From SZUA-320 sp963707875 (GTDB lineage: Bacteria > Gemmatimonadota > Gemmatimonadetes > Gemmatimonadales > GWC2-71-9), in NCBI GenBank assembly GCA_963707875.1, contig CAVPRU010000014.1, positions 372,001-436,000 on the forward strand: 64,000 nt of DNA, written 5' to 3'. The notes under the pieces were generated by a model. The model searched no databases. It had not been told where the DNA came from and worked only from the letters and a program-made list of their open reading frames with translations. Shown here one piece after another: positions 16,551-26,258 of the stretch. The first letter of the stretch is position 1. Every line of letters begins with the position of its first letter. The position numbers and the translations under genes were made by a program.

Positions 16551-17771
16551 ATGCACAAGGCAATCCGTTCCGTGGCTCCCCTGGCACTCATGGTCGCGGG
16601 CATGGCCTGCGGCGGGCCGACCGAGAACAATGGAGGCCCGGGTGAAGGCAGCGAAACCGGCCTTCTGGTAGATGCGCCCGTCCAGGGCGTCTCGTTCCGC
16701 ACCACCAGCGGCGCGGAGGGCACCACGGGCGCGGGAGGGACCTATACGTACAACCCCGACGACCTGGTGACGTTCAGCCTCGGGGGACTGACGCTCGGTG
16801 CCATCACCGCCAATGGGATCCTGACCCCCATCGACATCGCCAACGGGAGTGCCAACCGGCTCCAGAACCTGCTGGTGCTGTTCCAGTCGCTCGACCAGGA
16901 TGGGATCCCGGGCAATGGGCTGACGATCCCCCCGGCCGCGGCGGCAGCGATCACGGCGGGTCTCAACCTCGACATGTCACCGATCTCATTCGCCTCCTCC
17001 GCTAACACCATCCTGGTCGCGGCAATGGCGGCAGGCGGCATTGCTCGACCCATCGTGACCACAAATCAGGCCAACGCCGAGTTCAGGACTCAGCTCCTGG
17101 CCTTGCTGGGATTCGATACCTGGGTGCTCAGCGCCCCGGCGGTCGGAATTGTCGTCCGAACCAACGCGGTCGGAGATTACCTCATGGGTCAGGTGGGTAC
17201 CCCCGGAAACGGTGGACAGCCGGGCCTGGAGTTCGGGACGGTGACCGCGGCTGGGTTCGACCCGCTGGGGTACTGGTTCACCCCGTCGAATGTCCTGTTC
17301 GATTCCAACGGGGACTGGGGACTCTCGACCACGGATGTCACCTGTGAACGATTCACGGTGTACGGGGATCGACTGCTGAGCAGGAACTGCCAGGGTCAGA
17401 CCAATGCCTCGTTCCTCAAGATGCCCAACCGGCCGTCGGACATTGTCGGGGCCTGGGTCGTCGGATCGGCCACCGACATCCACGTCCGGATGTTTGCCTT
17501 CTTCCCGAACGGCCAGTTCATGATGCTGGACCCCGTCGGCGACACCAGCGCCTCTGCCTGCGGTGGACCAGGCGTGGAATACGGCAGCTACACCCACACG
17601 GGCAACACCCTCCGGATCGCCACACCCCTGAGCTACGACACCAACGGCTGTGCCGGCTTGAGCAACAGCAGCGCCGCCACGCCGGCAGGGATGGCGCTCA
17701 CGGTCAACGGGACGTCCGCGACTGCGACGATTGGGGGGACCCCGGTGACCCTGGTCCGCGTTTCGAAATGA
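16551..17771 (+). CDS. Secreted protein of unknown function, lipoprotein-like N-terminus
   Basis: 406 residues. The N-terminus (AIRSVAPLALMVAGMAC) resembles a lipoprotein signal, but the lipobox GMAC is not canonical, so lipidation is uncertain. A Gly/Glu linker follows, then a beta-rich domain with a repeated YTYNPDDLVTFSLGG-type strand pattern near residue 65 and a second globular half (about 215-405) with paired Cys. I recognise no catalytic motif. It is divergent from the membrane SARP-like regulator, with 71 bp between them, so it is the first candidate target of that regulator. Confidence 0.8.
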   Translation: MHKAIRSVAPLALMVAGMACGGPTENNGGPGEGSETGLLVDAPVQGVSFRTTSGAEGTTGAGGTYTYNPDDLVTFSLGGLTLGAITANGILTPIDIANGSANRLQNLLVLFQSLDQDGIPGNGLTIPPAAAAAITAGLNLDMSPISFASSANTILVAAMAAGGIARPIVTTNQANAEFRTQLLALLGFDTWVLSAPAVGIVVRTNAVGDYLMGQVGTPGNGGQPGLEFGTVTAAGFDPLGYWFTPSNVLFDSNGDWGLSTTDVTCERFTVYGDRLLSRNCQGQTNASFLKMPNRPSDIVGAWVVGSATDIHVRMFAFFPNGQFMMLDPVGDTSASACGGPGVEYGSYTHTGNTLRIATPLSYDTNGCAGLSNSSAATPAGMALTVNGTSATATIGGTPVTLVRVSK

Positions 17772-17804
17772 CGGTGGCCGCCGGCCTGGGGACGAAACTG
17801 CTTG

Positions 17805-18086
17805 CTACGGCTCGTCGTCGCGGATGATCTGGTACCCGAACTCCCCGTCCCGCAGCATCCCATACCGCTCCCGTGCCACCCGCTCCTGCACCGCCGGATC
17901 GGTCTCCACCGCGATCGCCGCCCGCTCCAGCGAGTCCACCCGCTTTTCCAGTTCGGCGATCTGCCGTCGTTCATCCGCCCGCTCCCGCCGGAGGGTCAGA
18001 TAGTCCCAGCTGCTGTACTCGCCCCCCTGGATCGCGAAGATCCCGAGCAGCACCAGGATCACCACCGCGATCCGGCGAGCGGTCAC
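17805..18086 (-). CDS. ftsB: FtsB/DivIC-type septum formation initiator
   Basis: 93 residues from a GTG at 18086 that overlaps the enolase stop codon (GTGA). An N-terminal hydrophobic helix (AVVILVLLGIFAIQGG) is followed by a coiled coil (RADERRQIAELEKRVDSLERAA) and a short globular end with ERYGMLRDGEFGY. This is the layout of FtsB/DivIC, single-pass divisome proteins that pair with FtsL in the FtsQLB complex. An ftsB gene directly after eno is a common bacterial arrangement, which supports the call. Confidence 0.85.
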   Translation of the reverse strand: MTARRIAVVILVLLGIFAIQGGEYSSWDYLTLRRERADERRQIAELEKRVDSLERAAIAVETDPAVQERVARERYGMLRDGEFGYQIIRDDEP

Positions 18087-19363
18087 AGCCGGTACATGTC
18101 CTTGCCCGGGTAGTGCGCCAGCTCTCCCAGCTCCTCGCCAATCCGCAGCAGCTGGTTGTACTTGGCCACCCGGTCGGTCCGGCTGGCACTGCCGGTCTTG
18201 ATCTGGCCCGCGCCGGTCGCCACCGCCAGATCGGCGATGAAGGTGTCTTCGGTCTCGCCCGATCGGTGGGAGATGACCACTCCGTAAGAGCTGTTCCGGG
18301 CCAGCTCGATGCACTGGAGGGTCTCGGTCACGGTTCCGATCTGGTTGAGCTTGACCAGGATGGCGTTGGCGATGTCCTGGTCGATCCCCCGGCCGAGCCG
18401 GTCCACGTTGGTGACGAACAGATCGTCGCCCACCAGCTGAATCCTGTCACCCAGGGCTTCCGAGAGAAGCCCCCAGCCCTCCCAGTCATCTTCGGCCAGG
18501 CCATCCTCGATCGAGACGATCGGATACCGTTCCACCCACTTGCCGTACAACTCCACCATCTCCGCCGCCGTGCGCTGGCTGCCGTCGCCCTTCTTGAAGA
18601 CGTACTTCTCTTTCTGATACAGTTCGGAGGCGGCGACGTCGATGGCAATCGCCAGATCGGTGCCCGGGGCATAGCCGGCCTTCTCGATGGCCTGCATCAC
18701 CACGTCGAGGGCCGCTTCGTTGGACGGCAGCTGCGGCGCGAAGCCGCCCTCGTCTCCCACCGCCGTGGAGAGGGACATCCCGCTCAGCACCTTCTTCAGG
18801 GCGTGAAACACCTCCACTCCCATCCGCAGGGCATCCTCGAAGCTGTCGGCCCCGATCGGGACCACCATGAACTCCTGGGCATCCACGTTGTTGCTGGCGT
18901 GGGCCCCGCCGTTCAGGATGTTCATCATCGGCACGGGCATGATGCGCGCCATCGGACCACCGAGGTAGCGGTACAGCGGCAACCCGCACTCTTCGGCCGC
19001 CGCCCGGGCCACCGCCATGCTGACCGCCAGGATGGCGTTGGCCCCCAGCCGTGACTTGTTCGGCGTGTCGTCGGTTTCCATCATCTCGGCGTCCACCGCG
19101 ATCTGGTCGGCCGCGTCGATCCCCTCGAGCCGAGGGCCCAGGATCTCGTTGACGTTCCGGACCGCTTCCAGCACCCCCTTGCCGCCGTACCGGCCGGCGT
19201 CCCCGTCCCGCAGCTCGGCCGCTTCGTGCTCCCCGGTGGAGGCGCCGCTGGGGACGGCCGCCCGGCCCATCACCCCGCTGGCGAGGATCACGTCTGCCTC
19301 GACGGTGGGATTCCCGCGGCTGTCGAGAATCTCCCGGGCGTGCACTTCGATGATGGTGCTCAT
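18083..19363 (-). CDS. eno: Enolase
   Basis: 426 residues, the usual length. It converts 2-phosphoglycerate to phosphoenolpyruvate in glycolysis. The N-terminus IIEVHAREILDSRGNPT, the SGASTGEHEA loop, metal-ligand regions (SIEDGLAEDD, VGDDLFVTN) and the signature ILVKLNQIGT are all present. The ATG at 19363 is chosen because the family N-terminus begins here. The 79-nt gap upstream to plsC holds a small AGCGGA/TCCGCT hairpin and probably its own promoter, which I cannot define. Confidence 0.97.
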   Translation of the reverse strand: MSTIIEVHAREILDSRGNPTVEADVILASGVMGRAAVPSGASTGEHEAAELRDGDAGRYGGKGVLEAVRNVNEILGPRLEGIDAADQIAVDAEMMETDDTPNKSRLGANAILAVSMAVARAAAEECGLPLYRYLGGPMARIMPVPMMNILNGGAHASNNVDAQEFMVVPIGADSFEDALRMGVEVFHALKKVLSGMSLSTAVGDEGGFAPQLPSNEAALDVVMQAIEKAGYAPGTDLAIAIDVAASELYQKEKYVFKKGDGSQRTAAEMVELYGKWVERYPIVSIEDGLAEDDWEGWGLLSEALGDRIQLVGDDLFVTNVDRLGRGIDQDIANAILVKLNQIGTVTETLQCIELARNSSYGVVISHRSGETEDTFIADLAVATGAGQIKTGSASRTDRVAKYNQLLRIGEELGELAHYPGKDMYRL

Positions 19364-19442
19364 GGGCGGTCCGAAAGAAGGGGAACGGAGGTACCGAACG
19401 TGGGGGAAGCTAGCGGAAACCATCCGCTGACGGGAGCATGCT

Positions 19443-20165
19443 TCATGGAGCTGCCGCCGGCGGGGCGAGGGCGGCGAGCGCGTCGTGGGTCTGCACGCTG
19501 AGCCGTTCCCGGTCCTCGGGGGCCATGCCTTCGGTCGAGATCGCCTCGCCAATCCGGAGCACCACCGTTCCGGGCCGAGGATAGCGGGCCCTGCCGGGCA
19601 TCAACCGGTAGGCGCCTTCGATCAGGATCGGCACCACCGGGACGCCCGCGGCGATCGGCAGCACGAAGGGCCCCTTCTTGAACGGCATCAACCGGCCATC
19701 CGGGCTCCGAGTCCCCTCCGGGAAGACAATGGCGGAGATCCCGCCCCGGACCGCCTTGGCGGCTTCGTCGTAGGCCGCGAACGCGGCGCTCCGGCTCTGC
19801 CGATTGATCCGGATGTGGCCGGCCGCGAGGAGGGATCGCCCCAGCACCGGAACCCGGGTGAGCTCCTGTTTGAAGACGAACCGGACCGTGCCGGGCAGTT
19901 CCTGGAGCAGGGCCCAGATGTCAATGAATGAGGTGTGATTGACCATGTAGACACAGGGCCGGTCCGGGTCGAGCCGATCCCGATGGTCCACCACCGCCTT
20001 GATCCGGGACGACCGCATCAGGCCGGTCCCCCAATCGCGGGCCGCCCGGTCGTAGATCCCGCCCGGCCGGTGCGGGTGACGGACCAGCGCGGCGCCGACG
20101 ATCCTGATACCGGCCCAGAGGAGAAGCAGGGGAAACGCGACCCAGTAGCGGATGGCCTGGATCAT
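19443..20165 (-). CDS. plsC: 1-acyl-sn-glycerol-3-phosphate acyltransferase
   Basis: 240 residues. The N-terminal hydrophobic segment (YWVAFPLLLLWAGIRIVGAAL) anchors it to the membrane. Acyltransferase motifs are in order: NHTSFID (HX4D catalytic), RINRQS, and FPEGTRSPDG (glycerol-phosphate binding). It acylates lysophosphatidic acid to phosphatidic acid. Start ATG at 20165; thiL ends 29 nt upstream, so the genes are probably co-transcribed. Confidence 0.9.
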   Translation of the reverse strand: MIQAIRYWVAFPLLLLWAGIRIVGAALVRHPHRPGGIYDRAARDWGTGLMRSSRIKAVVDHRDRLDPDRPCVYMVNHTSFIDIWALLQELPGTVRFVFKQELTRVPVLGRSLLAAGHIRINRQSRSAAFAAYDEAAKAVRGGISAIVFPEGTRSPDGRLMPFKKGPFVLPIAAGVPVVPILIEGAYRLMPGRARYPRPGTVVLRIGEAISTEGMAPEDRERLSVQTHDALAALAPPAAAP

Positions 20166-20193
20166 CAGCCCTCGGCGAAGCGGATGGCGTGGA

Positions 20194-21198
20194 TCATCGG
20201 CCCCCGGCGAAGTGGTCGAATCCCGACAGGTCAAACCGTTCCTCCCCCAGCTGGAACACGACCTCGGGGCCATTCACCGGATCCGACCCCCTCGGGACCA
20301 CCGAGGCGGTCAGCTGACCGATCCGGGTGATGGACAGGCCGCAGTCCCGGAAGAAACGAAGCGCATCGTCACTCCCGAATCCGGCCGGCATCGCCACCAG
20401 CAGTTCGTAGTCTTCCCCGCCCCGGGCGGCGAAGACCTCCGGGCGATCCCCGGTCAGCGACGCCGCGGCCACCACCGCCGGATGGACCGGCAGGGCGGCA
20501 AGGTCAACCTCGGCACCGGCCCCGGACGCCGCCGCGAGATGGCGCACGTCGCCAGCCAGCCCGTCACTCAGATCGATCAGCGCCGTCGCGCCATGAGCCG
20601 CCAGCCATTGTCCGGCCGCGAGTCGAGGGATCGGACGAGCGAAGGCGGCATGGGCTACGGCCACCACCGACTGCCCAGCGCGCCAGCTCTCGACCGCCGC
20701 CCGGCTCCCTCCCAGCGCTCCGGTCACCCAGAGCCCATCGCCAGGGCTTCCGCCTCGCCGCCCCACCGGATGCTCCGCCCGGCCCAGGACGGTCACTGCC
20801 AGGGAAATCACCGGCCCGGTGGAGAGATCGCCACCGAGCACCGCTCCGCCACACTCCCGCACCAGCGCCCCGACACCGGCCATGATCCGGTCCGCCGTCT
20901 CCCCGGCGTCGGGAGGGACGGCAAGGGCGACCAGGAGTCCGACCGGGCGCGCGCCCGCCGCCGCCAGATCGGACAGGGCGCCGGCGGCCGAGCGCCAGCC
21001 GATCTCCTCATCGGTGATCCACTCGCGCCGGAAGTGCACGCCCTCGATGCTGACGTCGGTGCTCACCACCAGCCGGCCCGGGCCCTCAGGCACCGTGGCG
21101 CAGTCATCCCCCAGCCCGGCGGCCTCAGCACCCAGCCGCTCGGCAATCGCTCTGATTCTGTCGAACTCGGGGCCGGGGCCCAGGGGGATGGCGAGCAT
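20194..21198 (-). CDS. thiL: Thiamine-monophosphate kinase
   Basis: 334 residues. It phosphorylates thiamine phosphate to thiamine diphosphate. The family motifs are GLGDDCATV near residue 30, VVSTDVSIEGVHF, the Mg-binding GGDLS and the C-terminal DLSDGL and GGEDYELL. The start is ATG 21198, since residues upstream of it in frame do not match the family. It lies 4 nt downstream of the NnrE-NnrD gene. Confidence 0.93.
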   Translation of the reverse strand: MLAIPLGPGPEFDRIRAIAERLGAEAAGLGDDCATVPEGPGRLVVSTDVSIEGVHFRREWITDEEIGWRSAAGALSDLAAAGARPVGLLVALAVPPDAGETADRIMAGVGALVRECGGAVLGGDLSTGPVISLAVTVLGRAEHPVGRRGGSPGDGLWVTGALGGSRAAVESWRAGQSVVAVAHAAFARPIPRLAAGQWLAAHGATALIDLSDGLAGDVRHLAAASGAGAEVDLAALPVHPAVVAAASLTGDRPEVFAARGGEDYELLVAMPAGFGSDDALRFFRDCGLSITRIGQLTASVVPRGSDPVNGPEVVFQLGEERFDLSGFDHFAGGR

Positions 21199-21202
21199 CG
21201 AC

Positions 21203-22759
21203 TCAGAGCCGAGCCGGAGCGTCGAGGGAATGGAGGATCGGCGGTTCGATGACGGCGGGAGCCCGGCCCTGCCGGGACCAGGCGCGCCACAGATCCGACA
21301 GCGCGGCCACCACATCCATCGGCCGGAGCGCCCGGGCTCCGACCCGACGGGCCGCGATGTCGGCCGAGCGTCCCATGGCGTGCGCCCCGAGAGCGGCCGC
21401 CTCCATCGGTTCCAGTCCCTGGGCCAGGAAGGTGGCGATCAGTCCACACAGCGTGTCGCCACTGCCTCCGGTGGCAAGGCCCGGGTTGCCTGACGCCACG
21501 GTCCGGACTCGACCGCCGGGCCTGCCAATCACCGTCGGCACGCCCTTGAGGAGCACTGTGGAGGATGCAGCCGAGGCGGCCGCCACCACCGCACCCCAGG
21601 GATCGACCGCCGCGCCGGGAGACAGGCTCGGGAAGACGGTTCGGAATTCGCCGGCGTGCGGGGTCAGGACGAAGCGCCGTTCGGCGGCCAGCAAGGCAAG
21701 CGCGGAGACGGCACCCTGGAGCGCGGTCAGGGCATCGGCATCCACCACCGCGGTCGCGCTCCGGGCGAGGACCTCGAGCACCAGCGGGGTGCGGGAGGGA
21801 TCGCGATTGAGCCCCGGGCCGACGATGACCGCGTCGGCCCGCGCAATCAGGTCGACCGCCTCGGGCGTGAGTGACTGGTCGAAGGGCTGGACCCTGGCCT
21901 GGAGATCCGGCTCGGCCTGCGCCAGAATGGCGACCGCCTCCCGGGGGGCCAGGATGTGCACCAGTCCGGCGCCGGCGGCAAAGGCGGACCGGGCGGCCAG
22001 GCGCGCGGCGCCGGTCAGTCCAAGATCGCCTCCGACGACGACCACCCGGCCCCGTCCTCCCTTGTGGGCGTCGGCCGGGATCGATGGCAGCGCCTCCATG
22101 GCCTCGTGATCGGTCATCAGGGTTGGCCACGCCGGGTCACCACCGGGGAAGCCGATGTCCACCACGACCACCTCACCGACTTCATCCCGGGCCAGCAGGT
22201 GGCCTCGGCGATAGCCCCCGAAGGTGACCGAGAGATCGGCCCGGGGCGCCCCATACGACACCCCATCGAGGAGATCCAGACCGGTGGGGCCGTCGACCGC
22301 GACCATCGGGAGGTGCAGCTCGTTGAGCCGGGCGGAGAGGGCGGCGATCTCGCCGCGAGGGGCGCCCCGGGCGCCGGTCCCCAGCAGGGCGTCGATCAGA
22401 AGACCGACCGCCGGCCACGGCCCATCGGCGCCGACCTCCCGCACTCCGGCATCCCGGGCCAGCGCCGCCATGGTGGTGTTCAGCGCCGAAGGGGTCGCGC
22501 CTGGCACGGGTGCCACCCAGACGGACAGGCCCAGGCGCTGGAGGGCGCGGGCCGCAACCCAACCGTCCCCACCGTTGTTGCCGGGACCACAGGCCACCAG
22601 AACGCCCTGACGGGCCGGGCCGGGACACCGGTGGATCGCCAGCTGGGCGACCGCCCGACCAGCCGTCTCCATCAGCGTCGCCTCCGCCATACCCGCCCGC
22701 ACGGCGGACTGGTCCCAGAGGGCGGCCTGCTCAGGAGTGAGAATGGGGATCGCGGTCAT
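21203..22759 (-). CDS. nnrE-nnrD: Bifunctional NAD(P)HX epimerase / ADP-dependent NAD(P)HX dehydratase
   Basis: 518 residues. It repairs hydrated NADH and NADPH. The N-terminal YjeF_N domain (1-215) has CGPGNNGGDGW and VDGPTGLDLLDG. The C-terminal ribokinase-like domain has GGDLGLTGAARLA, VGPGLNRDP, LTPHAGEF and the ADP-site ATGGSGDTLCG. Both enzymes are complete. It is flanked by thiL and a small zinc-ribbon gene. Confidence 0.93.
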   Translation of the reverse strand: MTAIPILTPEQAALWDQSAVRAGMAEATLMETAGRAVAQLAIHRCPGPARQGVLVACGPGNNGGDGWVAARALQRLGLSVWVAPVPGATPSALNTTMAALARDAGVREVGADGPWPAVGLLIDALLGTGARGAPRGEIAALSARLNELHLPMVAVDGPTGLDLLDGVSYGAPRADLSVTFGGYRRGHLLARDEVGEVVVVDIGFPGGDPAWPTLMTDHEAMEALPSIPADAHKGGRGRVVVVGGDLGLTGAARLAARSAFAAGAGLVHILAPREAVAILAQAEPDLQARVQPFDQSLTPEAVDLIARADAVIVGPGLNRDPSRTPLVLEVLARSATAVVDADALTALQGAVSALALLAAERRFVLTPHAGEFRTVFPSLSPGAAVDPWGAVVAAASAASSTVLLKGVPTVIGRPGGRVRTVASGNPGLATGGSGDTLCGLIATFLAQGLEPMEAAALGAHAMGRSADIAARRVGARALRPMDVVAALSDLWRAWSRQGRAPAVIEPPILHSLDAPARL

Positions 22760-22784
22760 CGGGAGCGGCCGTCCGCTCCGGTGT

Positions 22785-22982
22785 TCATTTGTGGCTCTGT
22801 CCGATTACCCGGCCGAAGGAAACCTCTCCGTTGTCGATGCGGAGATTGAACCCGCAGTCGGGGTTGGTGCAGACCCACGCCTTGAACGTGATCGGCGCTC
22901 CATCGCGGCCGTAGTCGGACAGCGGGATCAAGGTCCCGATCTGGCACTTCTGACACTTGGGGAACTCTCGCAGGTCGCTCAC
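22785..22982 (-). CDS. Small zinc-ribbon protein
   Basis: 65 residues from a GTG at 22982 preceded by GGGAGG; the start overlaps the stop of the upstream gene (GTGA). CQKC and CTNPDC give four zinc-ligand Cys in a ribbon layout. The rest is short strands (PITFKAWVC, FNLRIDNGEVSF). Its function is unknown. The tight coupling to the Minf_1886-family gene suggests joint expression. Confidence 0.75.
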   Translation of the reverse strand: MSDLREFPKCQKCQIGTLIPLSDYGRDGAPITFKAWVCTNPDCGFNLRIDNGEVSFGRVIGQSHK

Positions 22983-23404
22983 GACACCTCCCTCTGGCGG
23001 GTCTCGCCGCCGTGACCCGGCCCCCCCACCCCATTCCAGACATAGGACCATTCTCCGAACGCGTCGTCGAACTCGAACACCTCGGCAAAGTCCTCGATCC
23101 GGTCGTCGGGCTGGGTCACAAGCAGCCCGACATCTACCAGGGTAAACACGATGCGGCCGAGATCCAGGGTTTCCCGGATGCCCCAGTGGGACAACACCGA
23201 TCCGGCCAGCAGCCCGAACTGGAGCCGGGCGTAGTCGCGCACCGCGCCGGCCAGCTCGGCGCCGGTGACGTGACGGCGGGCCGGGAGCTGCCGCTGCAGG
23301 TACTCGATGGCGGCCAGCACGAACAGGTAGCCCCGTTCGTCGTACCGGTCGTCGCGGGACAGGATCTGCGAGACCAGATCGTCGGCCAGCCGCACTTCGG
23401 TCAC
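22979..23404 (-). CDS. Minf_1886 family protein
   Basis: 141 residues. The pattern RDDRYDERGYLFVLAAIEYLQ, then HVTGAELAGAVRDYARLQFG and a C-terminal DDAFGE, matches what I know of the Minf_1886 family, which has no assigned function. It is cytoplasmic with no signal. The GTG start overlaps the glyA stop. It often travels with central-metabolism genes, as here. Confidence 0.75.
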   Translation of the reverse strand: MTEVRLADDLVSQILSRDDRYDERGYLFVLAAIEYLQRQLPARRHVTGAELAGAVRDYARLQFGLLAGSVLSHWGIRETLDLGRIVFTLVDVGLLVTQPDDRIEDFAEVFEFDDAFGEWSYVWNGVGGPGHGGETRQREVS

Positions 23405-24681
23405 ACGACCACCGCGCCGGCATCCAACGTGGTGTGGTCGTAGAGGGGGAACCCCGCGGCCAGCTCGGCCACCTCCCGTCGGACCTCCGCGATGGAGGCA
23501 TCGTCGGAATGCGACAGCGCCCGGTCGATCAGCTTCGCGATGGCCCGCATCTCCTCAGTGCCCATTCCCCGGGTGGTCAGCGCCGGCGTGCCCAGCCGGA
23601 TTCCGCTGGTGACGAAGGGCGACTGGGGATCGTCCGGGACCGTGTTCTTGTTCACCGTGATCCCGGCCCGGCCGAGCACTGCCTCGGCTTCCTTGCCGGT
23701 GAGCTGGCGGGACCGCAAGTCGACCAGCATCAGGTGGCTGTCGGTGCCGCCGCTCACGATGGGGAGTCCAAGCCCGATGAGCGCGCCGGCCAGGGCCTGG
23801 GCGTTGGCCACCACCTGAGCCGAATACGCCCGGAAGGCCGGGGTCAGCGCCTCGCCGAACGCCACGGCCTTGGCGGCGATGACGTGCTCCAGCGGTCCGC
23901 CCTGATGTCCCGGGAACACCGACCGGTCGACCGCCTTGGCGAGCGGCTCGTGACAGAGAATGAGACCCCCGCGCGGACCACGAAGGGTCTTGTGGGTGGT
24001 GCTGGTCACCAGCTGGGCGTGGGGGACCGGCGAGGGATAGACCCCACCGGCGACCAGGCCGGCAAAGTGGGCCATGTCGACCAGCAGGATGGCACCCACC
24101 TCATCGGCGATCGCCCGGAAGGCCGCGAAGTCGATGATCCGGGCATAGGCGCTCCCACCGGCGATGATCAGACCCGGCCGTTCCTGGAGGGCCATGGTGC
24201 GCACCTGGTCGTAGTCGAGCAGGCCGCTCGCGGGGTCCACCCCGTAGTGCACCGGCCGCCAGATCTGCCCGCTGTGGTTGGCCTTGGATCCGTGGGAGAG
24301 GTGCCCTCCGTGAGGCAGCGACATTGCCAGCAGGGTGCCCCCGATGGGCAGCACCGCCATGAAGGCGGCGAAGTTGGCCTGGGCTCCCGAATGCGGCTGC
24401 ACGTTGGCGTGTTCGGCACCGAACAGGGCCAGGGCCCGCGCGATGGCAAGCCGCTCCACCTCATCCACCACCTCGCAGCCCCCGTAGTACCGCCGACCCG
24501 GGTAGCCCTCGGCGTACTTGTTGTTGAGAGCGGTCGCCATGGCATCGAGCACCGCCCGCGACGCGAAGTTCTCGCTGGCAATCAATTCCAGACCGGTCCG
24601 TTGCCGCTCCAGTTCCTGGTCCACCAGGCTGGCCACGGCCGGGTCGGTCTCTCGCAACGGTGCCGCGTGCCGAAAAGTCAT
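23401..24681 (-). CDS. glyA: Serine hydroxymethyltransferase
   Basis: 426 residues. It is a PLP enzyme that interconverts serine and glycine and loads tetrahydrofolate. It has ASENFAS, NKYAEGYPGRRYYGGCE, the PLP lysine in TTHKTLRGPRGG and SGIRLGTPALTTRGMG. The length is normal. It overlaps the rpiB stop by 4 nt (ATGA). Confidence 0.97.
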   Translation of the reverse strand: MTFRHAAPLRETDPAVASLVDQELERQRTGLELIASENFASRAVLDAMATALNNKYAEGYPGRRYYGGCEVVDEVERLAIARALALFGAEHANVQPHSGAQANFAAFMAVLPIGGTLLAMSLPHGGHLSHGSKANHSGQIWRPVHYGVDPASGLLDYDQVRTMALQERPGLIIAGGSAYARIIDFAAFRAIADEVGAILLVDMAHFAGLVAGGVYPSPVPHAQLVTSTTHKTLRGPRGGLILCHEPLAKAVDRSVFPGHQGGPLEHVIAAKAVAFGEALTPAFRAYSAQVVANAQALAGALIGLGLPIVSGGTDSHLMLVDLRSRQLTGKEAEAVLGRAGITVNKNTVPDDPQSPFVTSGIRLGTPALTTRGMGTEEMRAIAKLIDRALSHSDDASIAEVRREVAELAAGFPLYDHTTLDAGAVVV

Positions 24682-25121
24682 CCCTGCTCCGGTTCGATTT
24701 TTTCCACCCGCCGGGCATGGCGCCCGCCTTCGAATTCGGTCGTCAGCCAGGTCCGCAGGATCTCCCGGCCCTGGGCGTCGGTCAGGAAGCGGGCCGGCAG
24801 GACCAGGACATTGGCGTCATTGTGCTCCCGGGACAGCCGGGCAATCTCCGGGGTCCAGGCCACGGCCGCTCGCACGCCGGGGTGCCGGTTGGCGGCGTAG
24901 GACATTCCGAGTCCCGATCCGCAGAGCAGAACCCCCCGGGCCGCTCGACCACTTTCGACCCGCTCCGCCACCTGGTGGGCAAAGTCGGGATAGTCCACCG
25001 AGGCGTCGGAGTGGGTCCCGACATCCTCCACCTGGTACCCCAGCGCCGCCAGTTCGTCCTTGAGGCGTTCCTTGAGGGGGAATCCCGCGTGGTCAGCCCC
25101 GATTGGAATCGTCTCGGCCAT
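24678..25121 (-). CDS. rpiB: Ribose-5-phosphate isomerase B
   Basis: 147 residues. It interconverts ribose 5-phosphate and ribulose 5-phosphate. IPIGADHAGFPLKE at the N-terminus, the catalytic Cys in LLCGSGLGMS, and REHNDANVLVLPAR are all family motifs. The start ATG at 25121 gives the typical N-terminus. The gene sits directly upstream of glyA. Confidence 0.95.
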   Translation of the reverse strand: MAETIPIGADHAGFPLKERLKDELAALGYQVEDVGTHSDASVDYPDFAHQVAERVESGRAARGVLLCGSGLGMSYAANRHPGVRAAVAWTPEIARLSREHNDANVLVLPARFLTDAQGREILRTWLTTEFEGGRHARRVEKIEPEQG

Positions 25122-25159
25122 GATCCCTAATGTAGTGAAAACCGGCCCGGCGCGCCCTG

Positions 25160-26233
25160 TTAGCGGTCGCCCCCGATCCACATCCGGGACAGCCGGCCAA
25201 AGGCCCCGATCCGCTCTTCGGCCACCCGATCAGCGGCCCGGTTGGTGGGGATCTTCTCCCGGCCCGCGATGGCGAAGATGGTGAGGATCGTGTCGTAGAT
25301 CTCCTGGGCCTTCCGGAGCGACCGTTCCTGGGCCCAGCCCTCGAGCTCACCATATACATTGATCAGGCCGCCCCCATTGATCACGAAATCAGGGGCGTAC
25401 AGCAGCCCGCGCTCCTCCACCATCTGGCCGTGCCGATCCTCCTCGGCGAGCTGGTTGTTGGCTCCGCCGGCAATCACCTCGACCTTGAGCCGGGGGATCG
25501 TATTGTCGTTCAGGGTCGCTCCCAGGGCGCACGGCGCGTAGACGTCGGCGGCCACATCGTAGATCTCGTCCGGGGCGACGCCCTGGGCCCCGAATTCCTC
25601 CCGGAACTTCTTCACTCGCTCGACATCGATATCGGTCGCGATGATCCTGGCCCCGTCCTCCTGGAGGTGGCGCGACAGATAGTACGCGACCTTGCCACAC
25701 CCCTGCACCGCGATGGTCCGGCTGGACAGATCGTCCGTCCCCCAGCGGGTCTTGGCCGCGGCCTTGATGCCCATGTAAACGCCGTAGCCCGTCACCGGCG
25801 AGGGGTCCCCGGACAGGCCCTGCAGTCCGGCCACATGGCTGGTCTCCCGTCGGACGAATTCCATGTCGGCGGGGCTGGTCCCCACATCCTCGGCGGTGAT
25901 GTATCGGCCCCCGAGCGATTCGACAAACCGGCCGTGGGCCCGGAACAGAATCTCCCGGTCGGTCCGCCGGTTGTCCCCCAGGATGACCGCCTTGCCGCCG
26001 CCGAGGTTGAGGCCGGCGACCGCCGCCTTGTAGGTCATGCCCCGGGCCAGTCGGAGGGCGTCGATCACCGCCTCTTCGGTGCTGGCGTAGTTCCAGAAGC
26101 GGGTGCCACCGAGGGCGGGGCCGAGGGTCGTATCATGGATCGCGATGATCCCGAGGTATCCGCTGGTCGGCTCATGACAGTAGACCACCTGTTCGTGGCC
26201 GAGCTCCCGCATTACCTGAAAGACATCCGTCAC
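25160..26233 (-). CDS. Glu/Leu/Phe/Val-type amino-acid dehydrogenase (leucine dehydrogenase-like)
   Basis: 357 residues from a GTG at 26233 preceded by AGGAG with 6 nt spacing. GTRFWNYAS, the catalytic lysine in LNLGGGKAVI, YITAEDVGTS and the NAD-binding AVQGCGKVAYYL are present. The length fits leucine/phenylalanine dehydrogenases and not the ~420-450-residue glutamate dehydrogenases. The neighbouring thiolase and hydroxyacyl-CoA dehydrogenase suggest amino-acid or acyl-CoA catabolism. Confidence 0.88.
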   Translation of the reverse strand: MTDVFQVMRELGHEQVVYCHEPTSGYLGIIAIHDTTLGPALGGTRFWNYASTEEAVIDALRLARGMTYKAAVAGLNLGGGKAVILGDNRRTDREILFRAHGRFVESLGGRYITAEDVGTSPADMEFVRRETSHVAGLQGLSGDPSPVTGYGVYMGIKAAAKTRWGTDDLSSRTIAVQGCGKVAYYLSRHLQEDGARIIATDIDVERVKKFREEFGAQGVAPDEIYDVAADVYAPCALGATLNDNTIPRLKVEVIAGGANNQLAEEDRHGQMVEERGLLYAPDFVINGGGLINVYGELEGWAQERSLRKAQEIYDTILTIFAIAGREKIPTNRAADRVAEERIGAFGRLSRMWIGGDR

Positions 26234-26258
26234 GCGATTCTCCTGAGGAGGTTGTGGC